A stretch of DNA of 64,000 bases from Cyrtodaria siliqua (Eukaryota; Mollusca; Bivalvia; Adapedonta; Hiatellidae): positions 1-64,000 of the forward strand of contig JAWPHD010010287.1 in the NCBI GenBank assembly GCA_037043455.1. Reading direction: 5' to 3'. The position numbers and the translations under genes were made by a program. Shown in pieces: positions 1-9,945 of the stretch. Below the pieces are notes generated by a model. That model worked only from the letters and a program-made list of their open reading frames with translations, had not been told where the DNA came from and made no database searches. Each line of letters opens with the position of its first letter. Within the stretch, counting starts at the first letter, position 1.

Positions 1-377
1 AATGTAGTTGCACTATTCATAGTCGATACTACAATGATTTGCACGTTGTATAACTGTGACATAGCTTGTAATGTTATTTGGTCACCATACTCGTATTCTC
101 TTGACATTCGCGACAAATATATTTGTGGTTGTTCAAGAACTGAGTTCCACCAATTTTCGCCCAAAATACTATTGCCAAGTGCGGGGGTTTGTCTCAAAAA
201 GGTAACCACTTCTTGCCTCAGCGTTTCTTCCGACCTATGTATTCCATATTGGCGTAGTTGGTATGATACCGCCGCAAACTGACAGTTTCCATTCCCAATA
301 GGATCCATTATGATGGGTAGTCCGAATTCCGACCTCAAGTTTTCAAGTTGAGATGATTTTGTTACAGGTATGTAATA
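1..377 (-). CDS. OTU-like cysteine protease domain, partial at window edge
   Basis: The minus-strand frame stays open from just after the integrase stop to base 1. It has the features of an OTU deubiquitinase-type domain: a GNGNCQFAAV segment near 285-305, where the Cys would be the nucleophile, then a Leu-rich helix, and later a YGDQITLQAMSQLYN stretch that matches the conserved aromatic-Asp-x-x-x-Leu-x-Ala pattern of the family. The catalytic His is expected further on, beyond the window. The usual Asp of the DGNC motif is replaced by an Asn in NGNC. The frame is the same as that of the integrase upstream and is separated from it by a single TAG (378-380). It is therefore either the C-terminal domain of an integrase-OTU fusion broken by a nonsense mutation, or a separate product. 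Family assignment is by motif reading only. Function, if any, would be removal of ubiquitin-like modifiers. Confidence 0.6.
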
Positions 378-1689
378 CTACTTTCGATGTAACTGTTTCC
401 TGTTGGACACACTAGCTGCTGTATACTGTGTGATATCGCATATGTGGTACCATTTTGCTTCTGAACGCTGTTGTCCCGTTCGAACAGAATCAGGAACACA
501 ATATTTAATTTTGTACATGTTTGTATTTAAGGATCGCTGCTGTATTATCCCATCCACTACCCATGTCCTTCTATTCAATAAACCCTTCTTCTTATAACGT
601 AACAGCACTGTATCTCCAATACTATATACAGGTGTTTTGCAGGCCTTTTCATACGCTTTGTCGTTTCGTTTATTACACTTTATTGTTGCGGCTTTCGCGG
701 CATCTCGTAGTTTTTTTGCTTTTAGTTTATGATTTAATGATGAACCTTCATTGTAAGGATCCCTTCCATAGTATATTTCATACGGTGTGCTCCATGCTAG
801 ACATTCTTTCGGGTCATTATTTAATATACGTTGATATTCTGGCAGCTGTTTCGCCCAGTTGATGCCACAGCGATTCGCATGTGTCAAATCGTATGCAATC
901 TTTTGTTTCAGTGTTTTATGCATCCTTTCAATTTTTCCCTGACTTTGAGGATGATAAGGGCGACTTTTAATGTTCTTTATATCGAGATCTCTCAAAAGTC
1001 TTTTCACTTGTCCATCGTATTCACGTCCTCTATCATGCTGTATTATCTTTGGTTTACCAAACTCTGCGAATATCAGACTCAAATGTTTTGTGATAACATC
1101 TGCGGATTTGCTTGGGATAGCACGTCACCACACAAATCGACTAAATATGTCCATCACGCTTAAAATGAATTTGCACTTTTCTTTTTTGTATATTACTGCT
1201 TCCCGCTGCATATCTACTAGATCGATCTGAAGTATGTCATGAACAGAACTGCTGCACACATGCTTCAGGGGAGCTTTGTTCGGAAATTTGGCATTTTTCT
1301 TCTGATATTCTGGCAGTTTAGGAAGAACGTGTTTTATTTTAGTTTCTGAAACTCCCGCATACCTCCGCTTTAACAGTTGGTACAGTCTTCTGATACCAAT
1401 CCCTTTACTTTTATGATAGCTCTGAATGATCACTCTATTACATTTTGATTCACACATAACCTCTTTTCCCTTGTAATATAATCGATTATTTTCAACTGAA
1501 TAAAAATCCCCATATCTTTGGTATCGGCGCAATGTAGATCTTTCTAGGAGTGTCCTTTCCGCAACAGGTACATCATAAGTCCCTTTCAATGTCACTTTCA
1601 ATATAATTTTATATTCTGCGTCTGACAGTAGCCCACATGCCCTGCCTTTTGCCTGTGTCATCACACCGGGCAACAGCAAGCATATTAAC
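378..1689 (-). pseudogene. KRBA2-type (rve, DDE) integrase, interrupted by in-frame TGA
   Basis: This is a retroviral-type integrase core of the kind found in KRBA2-like transposon-derived proteins. An N-terminal zinc-binding-like region is followed by the catalytic DDE residues: first Asp in ILQIDLVDMQ (about 1215-1245), second Asp in IIQHDRGREYDG (about 1020-1050), and Glu in HPQSQGKIERMHKTLK (about 900-950). A C-terminal basic stretch includes a YSIGDTVLLRY-like segment typical of the SH3-like DNA-binding tail. A TGA at 1125-1127 splits the core right after DIFSRFVW. The frame does not change across it, and the amino acids continue sensibly on the other side. A TAG ends the frame at 378-380, after which the same frame enters an OTU domain. 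No ATG lies at the upstream end; a splice acceptor at 1690-1691 makes this an internal or last exon. It is probably a decaying domesticated integrase or transposon copy. Confidence 0.75.
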
Positions 1690-1708
1690 CTGAAACATAT
1701 AATATCTT
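1690..1708 (-). other. Candidate 3' splice acceptor before the integrase exon
   Basis: On the minus strand the sequence runs ATTATATGTTTCAG and then directly into the open frame at 1689. The frame has no ATG upstream of the integrase similarity, so a spliced start is more likely than a local one. A non-ATG start is less likely. Confidence 0.4.
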
Positions 1709-1907
1709 GATTTAGAACAAGTTTGTTTTGATAGAAACAAAAGCTAAATCTGCATGCACGTGTATTTGTTGCTATTAACTAAAGCTATCACTTAAGGCTT
1801 TCCCATCCTAACTAGCTTCATCAGCACAGACTTTTTAACAAAATATCTTCGAAGGTCTAAAATGCATGTTTTTCTTAGATCATTACGGTGTTCAGTTAGG
1901 GCCATCG

Positions 1908-2815
1908 CCTCCTCTCTAAAGCAAACCTGGTCGCGAAGCGCAAAGACGCGATGGCGAAGCGCGAAGGAGCGATGGCGAAGCGAGAAGGTGCGAAGTCGCG
2001 ATGACGAAGCGTGAAGACGCGATGACAAAGCGCGAGATCGCGACGGCGAAGTGCGATATTGTTTTCATCGCATCTTTCCGCTTCGCCTATCAGGCAATGA
2101 AGCTATTATTAGGGCAGGCGATGCATGAAGTAGCGATGAAAAAAGTGTCGCGCTTCGCCATCGCGTCTTCGCGCTTCCTCATCGCATCTTCGCGCTTCGT
2201 CATCGCGTCTTCGCGCATCGCGCCTCCTTATTTATGAATTATTATTTACAAGAAAGCAAGCGAAGTGTGATGCATGAAGACGCGATGGCGAAGCGCGAGG
2301 GTGCGATGACGAAGCGCGATAGTGCGAAGTCGCGATGACGAAGCGCGAAGACGCGATGACGAAGCGCGAGATCGCGACGGCGAAGTGCGATATTTATTTC
2401 ATCGCATCTTCGCGCTTCGCCTACCGGGCAATGGACCTATTGTTAGGGCAGGCGATGCGCGAAGTAGCGATGAAGAAGTATCGCGCTTTGCCATCGCGTC
2501 TTCGCGCTTCGCCATCGCATCTTCGCGCTTTGTCATCGCGTCTTTGCGCTTCGTCATAGCGACTTTGCATCTTCGCGCTTTGTCATCGCATCTTCGCGCT
2601 TCGTCATCGCGTCTTCGCGCTTCGCTCATCGCCTGCTTTCTGGTATAGGGCGAAGCACGATGCGCGAAAGTGCGATGGCGAAGCGCGAAGGTGCGATGGC
2701 GAAACTGCGATATAATATCGCCCTTCGCCATCGCGTCTTTGCGCTTCGCCATCGCGTCTTCGCGCTTCGCCATCGCGTCTTCGCGCTTCGCGTCCAGGTT
2801 TGCTTAGAGAGGAGG
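1908..2815. mobile_element. Fold-back element of inverted GC-rich repeat blocks
   Basis: The ends are inverted copies of CCTCTCTAA(A)GCAAACCTGG (1908-1930 and 2794-2815). Between them lie blocks of a roughly 16-22 bp repeat built from GCGATG, GCGAAG and CGCGAAG words. The blocks alternate in orientation: forward at about 1930-2060, reverse at 2140-2220, forward at 2270-2395, reverse at 2480-2640, forward at 2650-2710, reverse at 2720-2790. A larger unit of about 335 bp appears twice; the AGGGCAGGCGATG core is near 2110 and 2448. GC content is far above the surroundings. No transposase is inside. All reading frames here are by-products of the repeat. It is best read as a non-autonomous fold-back transposon that can form several long hairpins. 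No clear target-site duplication was found. Confidence 0.7.
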
Positions 2816-3738
2816 GGGGTGTTTACCTCAGGTTGACGTTTTAAGAGTTACAGGAAAAGCTAAGTGATATTTTACATTGTACATTGTGAATCGGCATTGA
2901 CAACGTTTATCATAACCCCTGTACACCTGCTGTACGCGCCGATAAATGTACATGTTTGTTTTATTTTTAGGAAAGTGTACTCGCAGAAGCCGTTGAGGAC
3001 AAAAAATAATATTATAATTAAGACAGTCATAGCACCTTCTTTTCATCAGAACGATTACCGGTTTTGGAAAATTGAAATCGATTTCAGGTACAAATTGAAT
3101 CGGATCCGATTAACCGGTTAATCGTCACAGCCCTACTCGAAATAGCTATTAATAAATATTATCATAGTATTTCGGGGGAATGGGGGGAGTAATCTTTTAT
3201 CTTTGCTTTACTTTGTGAAAGTATTCATTAAACCTTTGGCGTAGCATAATTCGAAACCGGTTTCAAGAGATTCACTAATGTATATTTAACCTATGATTCG
3301 TACTATAATTATCAAACATAAAATGCGCGTGTAATAAATTTTAAAATAATAAGTCATATTAAACCTTTTATATAGTGACGAACAGTGGTGAACCGTGAAT
3401 ATTAAAATCACATCACATTTAATATAATTTAGTCCGGGAAAGGGAAGGGCCTCGATAAGTTGTTTAGAACTTTCTGCCTCTAACCCAATTGTTGTTGAAC
3501 CTTGTTTTACATATCATTGTAATATATATCTTTCATGTATATAAGTTGAATGAAATAAAATATGTTTAAACTGAACCCCGGTTCAACCGGGATACACCGG
3601 CATCTCAAACCGGCACAGTAAGACTGGGCCTTTACGATCGTACCCGGTTCATCCCGGTAAACCCTGGATCACTGTTCCGGGATACGTCGGGATCTTAAAC
3701 TAGGACAGTAATACTACAAAAGAGTGCTTATTAAGGAA
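2816..3738. other. Non-coding stretch; possible hAT-type transposon end near 3045-3136
   Basis: No gene is supported here. Around 3090-3136 the sequence reads GATCCGATTAACCGGTTAATCG then CACAGCCCTA. Its reverse complement (TAGGGCTGTGACGATTAACC) resembles hAT element termini, but the matching left end was not found. At 3570-3715 two loose copies of a CCGGTTCAnCCGGGAT-containing unit of about 75 bp sit next to each other. Confidence 0.3.
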
Positions 3739-3925
3739 TGCGACATTTAGCGTTGATGTTGCGACATATAGCGGCAGTACAATTTGTTGCGACATTTGGC
3801 GTTACAGATGCGACATATAGCGTCAGGAGGTTTTGCGACATTTAGCGTTGGTTCCGACATTTAGCGTCAGCCTTGCGACATATAACGTCAAGTGCGACAT
3901 TTAGCGTCGGTGCGACATTTAACGT
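3739..3925 (+). repeat. Nine-copy array of a 15-bp motif TGCGACATWTAGCGT with variable spacers
   Basis: Copies start at about 3739, 3760, 3788, 3809, 3834, 3853, 3874, 3893 and 3911. The 15-bp core is nearly constant, with small changes such as TATAGCGG, TTTGGCGT and TATAACGT. The spacers are 3-13 bp and unrelated in sequence. That is unlike a plain minisatellite, where the whole unit repeats, and more like repeated protein-binding sites such as the subterminal transposase sites of some DNA transposons. Confidence 0.75.
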
Positions 3926-3929
3926 TGCT

Positions 3930-4800
3930 ACAATGTCCATTTATTTCCCGAAACATTGTTCCTTTAATAGGTTTCGTGCTATTATATAATATATTCGTGA
4001 ATTATAGTTAAATATAACTATCGTATCTCTTTTCTGAGAATGTGTAGAATGCATTATAGGTGAAAAAATAATAACAAATTATAATTGAATTGAATGTTGT
4101 TTAACGGCTCATCAACATAGTATAGGTTATTTAGAGCCGCCCCAGAGGGAGGGGAAGGATACATAGGAATCCGGGAACCTGCCCTACTCTTATTATCGAA
4201 TAGATTCCTATGGTTCTTTAACGTGCTCGGAGGATAGACCGATACACGGGACCGCCCGGTTTACGTCCCCATCCGACGGACGAGGCTAAGGTAAAGTGTC
4301 TTGCCCAAGAACACACCGACGGAACTCAGTGGCACCACGGAGGATTGAACCCGGGGCCTCCGGTTACAAATCCGCCGCGCTACCGACTGCGCCACGCCAA
4401 CAAATTATAAGAAAAACAACATATGGTCCAGTTATTTCCCGGCGATATCCAATTATTTCTCGACACAATGTTCCGTCAATTTTTATCGGCGAAATGTTTA
4501 TAACGATTGTATCTCAGTGGTGAAAAAAAGATGAAGGAAACATCAGAAGTGAGAAATAACAATACATTATTAGAAAAACTAAATATGGTCCACTTATTTC
4601 CAGGTGATGTCCAGTTATTTACCGACACACTGTTCCTTCAAAATATGTTGCGCTATAATATATTCGTGAATAAGTTATAACTGTCGTATCTCAATGCTGC
4701 TGAAGATTTAGAATGCATCAAAAGTGAGAAATAATAACATAGTATAACAAAAACAAATATGGTCCAGTTATTTCCCGGCGAGGTCAGTTTATTTCCAGAT
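3930..4800 (+). repeat. Tandem repeat of about 165-175 bp, split by a SINE
   Basis: Each unit begins with a GGTCCAGTTATTTCCCG-type segment, followed by ACAnTGTTCC, ATATATTCGTGAAT, CGTATCTC and a GAGAAATAATAACA-like tail. Units start near 3933, 4423, 4586 and 4759. The first interval is long (490 bp) because a 314-bp SINE plus a 12-bp target duplication sits in it; without them it would be about 165 bp. Isolated related words occur at about 4926 and 5181. Confidence 0.7.
4085..4398 (-). mobile_element. tRNA-derived SINE with perfect 12-bp target-site duplication
   Basis: Read on the minus strand, the head at 4398 has a tRNA-like A box (GTGGCGCAGTCGGTAGCG) and B box (GGTTCAATCC). A V-domain-like core follows with the word TTCTTGGGCAAGACACTTTACC. 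The tail at the left end is a short (TTGAAT)n run. AACAAATTATAA occurs at 4073-4084 and again at 4399-4410, a clean target-site duplication, so the insertion is complete. It lies inside one unit of the 170-bp tandem repeat. Confidence 0.9.
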
Positions 4801-5576
4801 AAATTGTTATGACAAAACGTTGATACTAGTTACTATTTTCTATTTATTATAATCATAGAATGTAAAGCCAAATCAATAGTATTATCAATACCTATATCAA
4901 GATATTGCCCAGAAAAAAAGGAATTGACCATTTTTTCCCGACAGTGACTGATGGTCTGTGGCTGGTTCGCCTGCGCCCAGTTAATTACCAACAAATGTTT
5001 TGAACATTTATCTTCCTCTGAGGCGGACCCATTCTCCCTCCTTATATGTATACAATATCAACAATTATGACACATAACATGACTAATTAATTTTGAGACA
5101 CCCCTATAGACTGCTTGATTAAACACCACCATAAACTTTACACGCATGCGTATTATAGCTTCCGTCCATAAAATTCCTGGTCCAGTATTTTCCCGTTACA
5201 CCGGAAGTACAACAAATCCCACTGAGTCCTGTACAATATTTTTGCCAAGCTTTCTAGTCAGCCATTTTTCAAAATGAAGTTCAAACTAAGATTCACTTAC
5301 ATATTCCTAGTCATGAGAAATTCCTCTCTAGAAAACTTCTGAGAACAGTAGGGGTTATTTGGCATAAATAAAATAAAATTCTGATCTTTGTTGACACCGT
5401 GAACAAACTGCATTCATTCGGCACCTCTTAAATGTGTCTACTTTCACTTTCAAAACTTTCAAGTTGATAAATAAAATCGTCATATAACCATGCAAATGGT
5501 TCTTAGCTCTCATAAACAAGTCAATAAAGTCATTTCGGCCAGAAAAAACAGACCTTAAATACTCAAAATGCCTTTT
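4801..5576. other. No gene seen
   Basis: AT-rich DNA with two scattered TTTTCCCG-type words (about 4926 and 5181) related to the preceding tandem repeat. The short open frames have no recognisable features. Confidence 0.4.
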
Positions 5577-5975
5577 ATCTGACTTAACTACAAACATAAA
5601 AAACAATAATGTAACTCTCTCTGTCCTTTCTTTATACTATTGTAACATAATGCCTGTGATAATACCCACCTTATCGACGGAATAGACATCTCTTTGGTTT
5701 TATCTGACTTAACTACAACAATAAAAAACAATATTGTAACACTATCTCTTCTTCTCTCTGTCCTTTCTTTATACTATTGTAACAAAGCCTGTGGTAATAC
5801 CCACATTATCGACGGAATAGACATCTCTTTGGTTTTATCTGACTTAACTACAAACATAAAAAAACAATATTGTAACTCCCTCAGTCCTTTCTTTATACTA
5901 TTGTAACAAACGCCTGTGGTAAAACCCACATTATCGACGGAATAGACATCTCTTTGGTTTTACCCGACTTAACTT
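5577..5975 (+). repeat. Tandem repeat, three units of about 124-136 bp
   Basis: The units carry TATCTGACTTAACTACAA, ATAAAAAACAATA, CTGTCCTTTCTTTATACTATTG and TTATCGACGGAATAGACATC in the same order, starting near 5577, 5700 and 5836, with a partial fourth near 5958. Small insertions (for example an extra CTATCTCTTCTT) explain the length change between units. Confidence 0.8.
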
Positions 5976-8918
5976 GCATTTCCGTATGAAGACTTTCTGA
6001 ATATTTAGAGGTTCTTAATACTATTGGGAAAAGTGTTATATTTATATATAAATATATCGTTATGTCCTGAAAGTCGGAAGTTTAAATCACACATAAATCC
6101 AGTTTGATTACACACTTTTATTTTATACGTTTATAACACTATTTCTATTATAAAAACAACGATAATTTCAAACACAATTTTAACAATGATAATGAATAAT
6201 AATAAAATCCAATCTAAGTCCTAAATAACATCCAAAATCCTACCTAAAAACTGACTCAATGCATGCGTGGGTGAATATTAATGAGTTAGCATGTAGGCCA
6301 TTGCTAAGCTTTAACCTAGATGCTGCATCCCAGTGAACTTTCACCAGTGAACTTCCGCCATCAGAGTCATAAATCATTTAGCAGGCATGCCCGGGCTATG
6401 ACAGTCATAACTTACCTGTGCTATGTAAATGATACTAAGCATGCATCGAGGAACCTATATCTGATACATTGAATACACAACTAATCAAACGAATACAGTA
6501 TCTAATCAAACTAATACAGTATGTAAAACTCATAACACAAATCATAACACAAATCATAACACACTTTCACCACTGCATTATGCTCCACCGTGAGCATTAT
6601 TACGGTCAATGTACTCAAATCATGAACGAAATTTGTAGTGACACGTGTCGGCTAATTTACGGGGTCATTGCAATCTTGGCATACAGCACATATTATGTTT
6701 CAATGAAATTCCAAGTATAAGATCGTGCCGGTCAGATAAAACCAATTTACATGCTGTTGATTTTCAAAACAGAATTAATGCACATCCATCTTAATTAGCA
6801 TGCAGCATGCTGACCTGAGTTTACGGTCAAAGCAGCTCTAATAGGATCTTAAACAATGCAGATGCATTTCAATTTAGTGCAATTTTAGACAGATGAATAA
6901 TTTAAAACTGTCTAAATGGTATTGAACTGAATAAAACCATGGCAAAGGAATTGATAGAAAACAAATTTAAAATATATAATATATATAGGTTATGTGTATA
7001 TATGTGGTTAACTATTCTGAATATAAACAAACTCACTGAATTGCTAATCCATTCTAGATGAATTTAGTTTATATTGGCACACATTAAAAACAACCAAGTA
7101 GCTTAGAGATATTAATAACCAATGTGTTCAATAGTTGTTAATTTGTAAGTGTTGCTATATTATATAATTACAACCCTATGTAGTACCATGAATCTCAAAA
7201 TTCATTTTGTCATTTAAATTATGATGTTATACAATAAAGAAAATATTAATCAACAATATCAACCAGATTTGTCCTAAAATCTGTTTCAATTAACTGTCTT
7301 CAGAACTCAACGTAAAGTGTTTATTTTGTTGTAAAATTACATCATTATTTGTTATTAAATTCATTGTGTTGCAGAGTTTTTATGCAGATAAATACAGCAC
7401 TTTTTCTTAACCCTAATTTGCATCAAACACATAGGACCAATAATTACTACATGTGATAACTGCCCATTAATGTGAAGTGCTAGAATGCTGCAATTCTACT
7501 TGAAATTGTGGGGTTAATCCAGAATTAAACAGTTGGTTAAGAACTAATATTAATTCACATTAATATTAAATTTAACTACGGTATGAAGAACAATGCAAAT
7601 ATTAATATAACAATAAAAAAATAATTGTTTAAAATATTTGTTTTAAGGTAAGTTAATGACATCTTCATGAAAAAACACACATCTCATCATAATACATTAT
7701 GCACAAGTTCATTTATGTTCAACACATTCATTTGTAATTTATGGTCTGTGTAAATTCCAATAAATTAGTGATGTTCATTTGTTTACTGTCCCAGTTCATT
7801 CTTCTCAACTCGTCAGTTATCAAACTGAAACTATTTCCATTTAACTATCATACATACATATTAAGTCCTATACATCTGCATCACTAAATGTACAGTGGCA
7901 TAACTACTTACTTCCAATAATCACTAATTAAAAGTAACTAGTCAAATGTTAATTATAGTAAAGCTAAATTATTCATGATAGAACTATTGCCATCGTCTTG
8001 TGATGTTTCAAAAAGGAGTGAACGTAAACGATTACATTTAAAAATGATTACATGAAAGAATAAAATAAAGTACATGACTATTCTAATGCATAAACGTCAA
8101 TGTTTTATATTACACTCCCACACCGCATGTTATGTGATAAAAAAATATATTTTGGTCAAAGTTTATATTTTTTTCATCATTATTGGCAAATGTATGTGTT
8201 TTGCCCATAAATCTTAACCCTAAATCTTAAGTTATATATTTTTTTCATTTCCTTTCTTGAAGATAGTAATGAAACGTGTTTTTTTCATAGAGGACGACAT
8301 CATAACAATGCCTGCAGTTGATGTTTAGAACTAGAAGTTTTTATAAATTTAATAATTTTCAAAGTTTTAGTTCAGGTTAATTTTCGCTGAAATCGTGAAA
8401 ACCGATAAATAGAAAAAAAGGCATATTCCATTTTTTACGTTCACACATGGACATATCAGACTACTATTACCTTAAACAACAAATTGCAAGCATTTGTTTT
8501 TATATTTCTTTCGCCGTTACTTTTTTTAATTGAAGATATTTGCTTCAAAATGTCATTCTTTACCATTTTACAAAAATACGGATGCAGCAAAATTAGGAAT
8601 CACATAATAGTTTATGTCATAATGTTTTATATAGAAAGAAACATTACACTTGACATTAAAATGAACATATTCGGCGTGAATGTCATGATGTTTGAATCAG
8701 GTACAAACTAAATGTGTTACGTTATAAGTTGAACACCTCTCGTAATTACATTTACACATAGGAATTGCCAACTCTTTTACGTTTGTTGTGTTGAATATTT
8801 AGCTTCAAAATTGTCCTTTTATTCGTTGTTGTTTGCGTGCTTTTGTTCGACTGTGTATCAAGGCCACGTCATGTGATGTATCAACTTTTACCCAAACTAC
8901 ACACGGTATGCATTTATA
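5976..8918. other. No gene seen in 2.9 kb of AT-rich DNA
   Basis: The open frames are short and lack domain features, and no repeat structure stands out. Some minor AT-rich simple sequence occurs, such as 6967-7000. It is likely intergenic or intronic. Confidence 0.4.
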
Positions 8919-9765
8919 AACAAGAGCACCGCTTAGCGGGATCATATATTATTTAATGAATTAAAACAGCACCGATTATAGGTTAAAATAAACAACGAAG
9001 TAATAAATATGTTTATCTTGATACCTACCACCACATTGTTGTTGTTTTTTAACTTTGTCTTCCACTTGTGTCGCCTACCATGTGTTTATTGCAGCAAGGA
9101 CAATCTAACTATAAAGTTTGACGACGGGGTGACATTTGACGAATTATGGAGCAGAAACAATTATTGAAGTTTTATGAAAAGGGACATAACTCTGCAATGA
9201 ATAATTTATAAAAAAAAAACAGCTGCATACATTTTCATGATCACAGGTCAATACTTTGCCAAGTTATAAGATAGGTAAGGTTGCAGGTTACAGTTTTATG
9301 AAAAGGGCATAATAAACTCTGAATAATTGAAAGACAGAGTTATTGGACATGTCAATGACATTAAACGTTTCATGACCACTAGTCAATATTTTGCGAAGTT
9401 ATGAGGTAGGTCAGGTTAAAGCTTTATGAAAAGGTGCATAACTCTGCCGAAATGACAGTCAGAGTTATTGAACATGTGTAACGATATTCCTTGGGGGTAA
9501 GATGAACATGTGTGTGAAATTTCATGAACATAGATCAAATATTCATATTTTGCGAAATTGTATGAGGTTGCAGGTTAATATTTTATAAAAAATGGTCATA
9601 ACTCTGCCGAAATGAGAGTTATTGGACATGTGTATCGACATTTCTTGGGGGTAAGATGAGTATGTGTGTGATTTTCAATGAACAAAAGTCAAATATTGTT
9701 GGACGACGATGGAAGTGATCCCCAAGTGTCTGCCATTCTACACAGGCGACACAAAAAGATTACAA
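8919..9765. repeat. Degenerate interspersed/tandem repeat with 'CATAACTCTGC' units
   Basis: After an AACAAGAGCACCGC start, several diverged units of roughly 110-150 bp follow. They share ATTTTATGAAAAGG, GCATAACTCTGC, GAGTTATTGGACATGTG, CTTGGGGGTAAGATGA and CATGAnCA words (about 9160, 9295, 9425, 9590). The words TGTCGCCTACCATGTG (9069) and CACAGGCGACACA (9748) are partly complementary and may bracket the element. No coding potential was seen. Confidence 0.5.
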
Positions 9766-9945
9766 TATATATTATAGTGAATGTGTAAAGTAACTAAAAG
9801 ACGAGATTCTTGTTGTTTTATAATTCACCACCGTCTCGCAATGAGTCAAAAGCCGAGAACAGAGCACTTGGAAATTTTTTAATTTAAAACGTAGGGTAAG
9901 ATGTAAGATTTTAAAACTTATTTACGTCAGTCTAGTACGATTTGT

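Noticed and set aside
1..1689. The integrase as the missing integrase of the virus-like element
   Set aside because: It lies over 31 kb from the element, is in a separate context, and is of the KRBA2-type transposon family.
1930..2800. Reading frames of 74-124 codons with MTKREDAMTKRE-like repeats
   Set aside because: They occur in several frames on both strands and follow the fold-back repeat blocks exactly.
3739..3925. CRISPR-like or riboswitch-like repeats
   Set aside because: The repeats are too short and the spacers are 3-13 bp. The setting is eukaryotic.
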